Positions 33,055 to 33,117 of a stretch of DNA of 33,117 bases are shown in pieces. Each line of letters starts with the position of its first letter. Positions within the stretch are counted from its first letter, which is position 1. The DNA lies in the NCBI GenBank assembly GCA_944321705.1, contig CALUMG010000020.1, forward strand, positions 1 through 33,117, in the 5' to 3' direction. The translations under genes were made by a program, and so were the position numbers. The notes beneath the pieces were generated by a model, which saw only the letters and a list, made by a program, of their open reading frames with translations, did no database searches and was not told the origin of the DNA. The DNA is from an uncultured Muribaculaceae bacterium. GTDB lineage: Bacteria; Bacteroidota; Bacteroidia; Bacteroidales; Muribaculaceae.

Positions 33055-33117
33055 TACAAGGCATAGAAATCATAGGAAAATAAAAGAATTTATCTTCCTT
33101 ATTATCAGTCATTTGTA

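Noticed and set aside
1..33117. CRISPR array or cas genes
   Set aside because: No regularly spaced direct repeats were found. The only repeats are the REP palindromes and the duplicated promoter block.

Overview
The window looks like a chromosomal segment of a gut Bacteroidales bacterium, with Muribaculaceae or a close relative as my best guess. Three things point there. Most genes are preceded by the Bacteroidetes -7 element TAnnTTTG, in the best cases with TTTG or TTG 19-20 bases upstream. Shine-Dalgarno sites are scarce. The gene content also fits: DUF2851, DUF3943, ATP-dependent PEP carboxykinase, AsnA, a secreted GH29 fucosidase and a RAYT with its REP palindromes. The exact genus is inference.

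Layout. 1-4.3 kb: an AraC-type regulator diverges from an unusual YczE/YitT-like membrane protein fused to a cytidylate-kinase-like domain, followed by a secreted DUF3943 protein. 4.3-8.9 kb (minus): ruvB, an oligosaccharide flippase and an M16 peptidase, with a RAYT transposase and REP palindromes inserted between ruvB and the flippase. 9.1-13.5 kb: DUF2851, a CNNM/CBS membrane protein, asnA and tRNA-Asp(GTC). 13.8-16.1 kb: a small helical protein behind two near-identical promoters, then pckA (minus). 16.1-17.27 kb is a 1.16 kb stretch without a credible gene. It carries a good promoter, several hairpins and at least two intrinsic terminators on the plus strand, and is the best candidate here for undescribed small RNAs.

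17.3-22.1 kb: a cysteine-cluster AraC regulator diverges from a membrane-anchored metallo-beta-lactamase-fold hydrolase; next come a hexapeptide acetyltransferase and a neuC-neuA (nonulosonate) pair without neuB. 22.2-27.1 kb: a lipoprotein, a DUF169-DUF5131 operon, a Phd/YefM-RelE/ParE toxin-antitoxin pair with a palindromic operator over its promoter, and the GH29 fucosidase. 27.2-28.9 kb: a SulP anion transporter.

29.3 kb to the end is an AT-rich accessory segment that looks like a decaying defence island: a truncated, frameshifted Dam methylase, an HTH plus nuclease-like gene split by an in-frame TGA, small unknown proteins, an intact FRG-domain protein, another gene split by an in-frame TGA, and a terminal perfect hairpin next to a short sequence resembling a tRNA 3' end (possible attachment site). 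Whether the TGAs are plain nonsense mutations or read through is the most testable open question in that segment.
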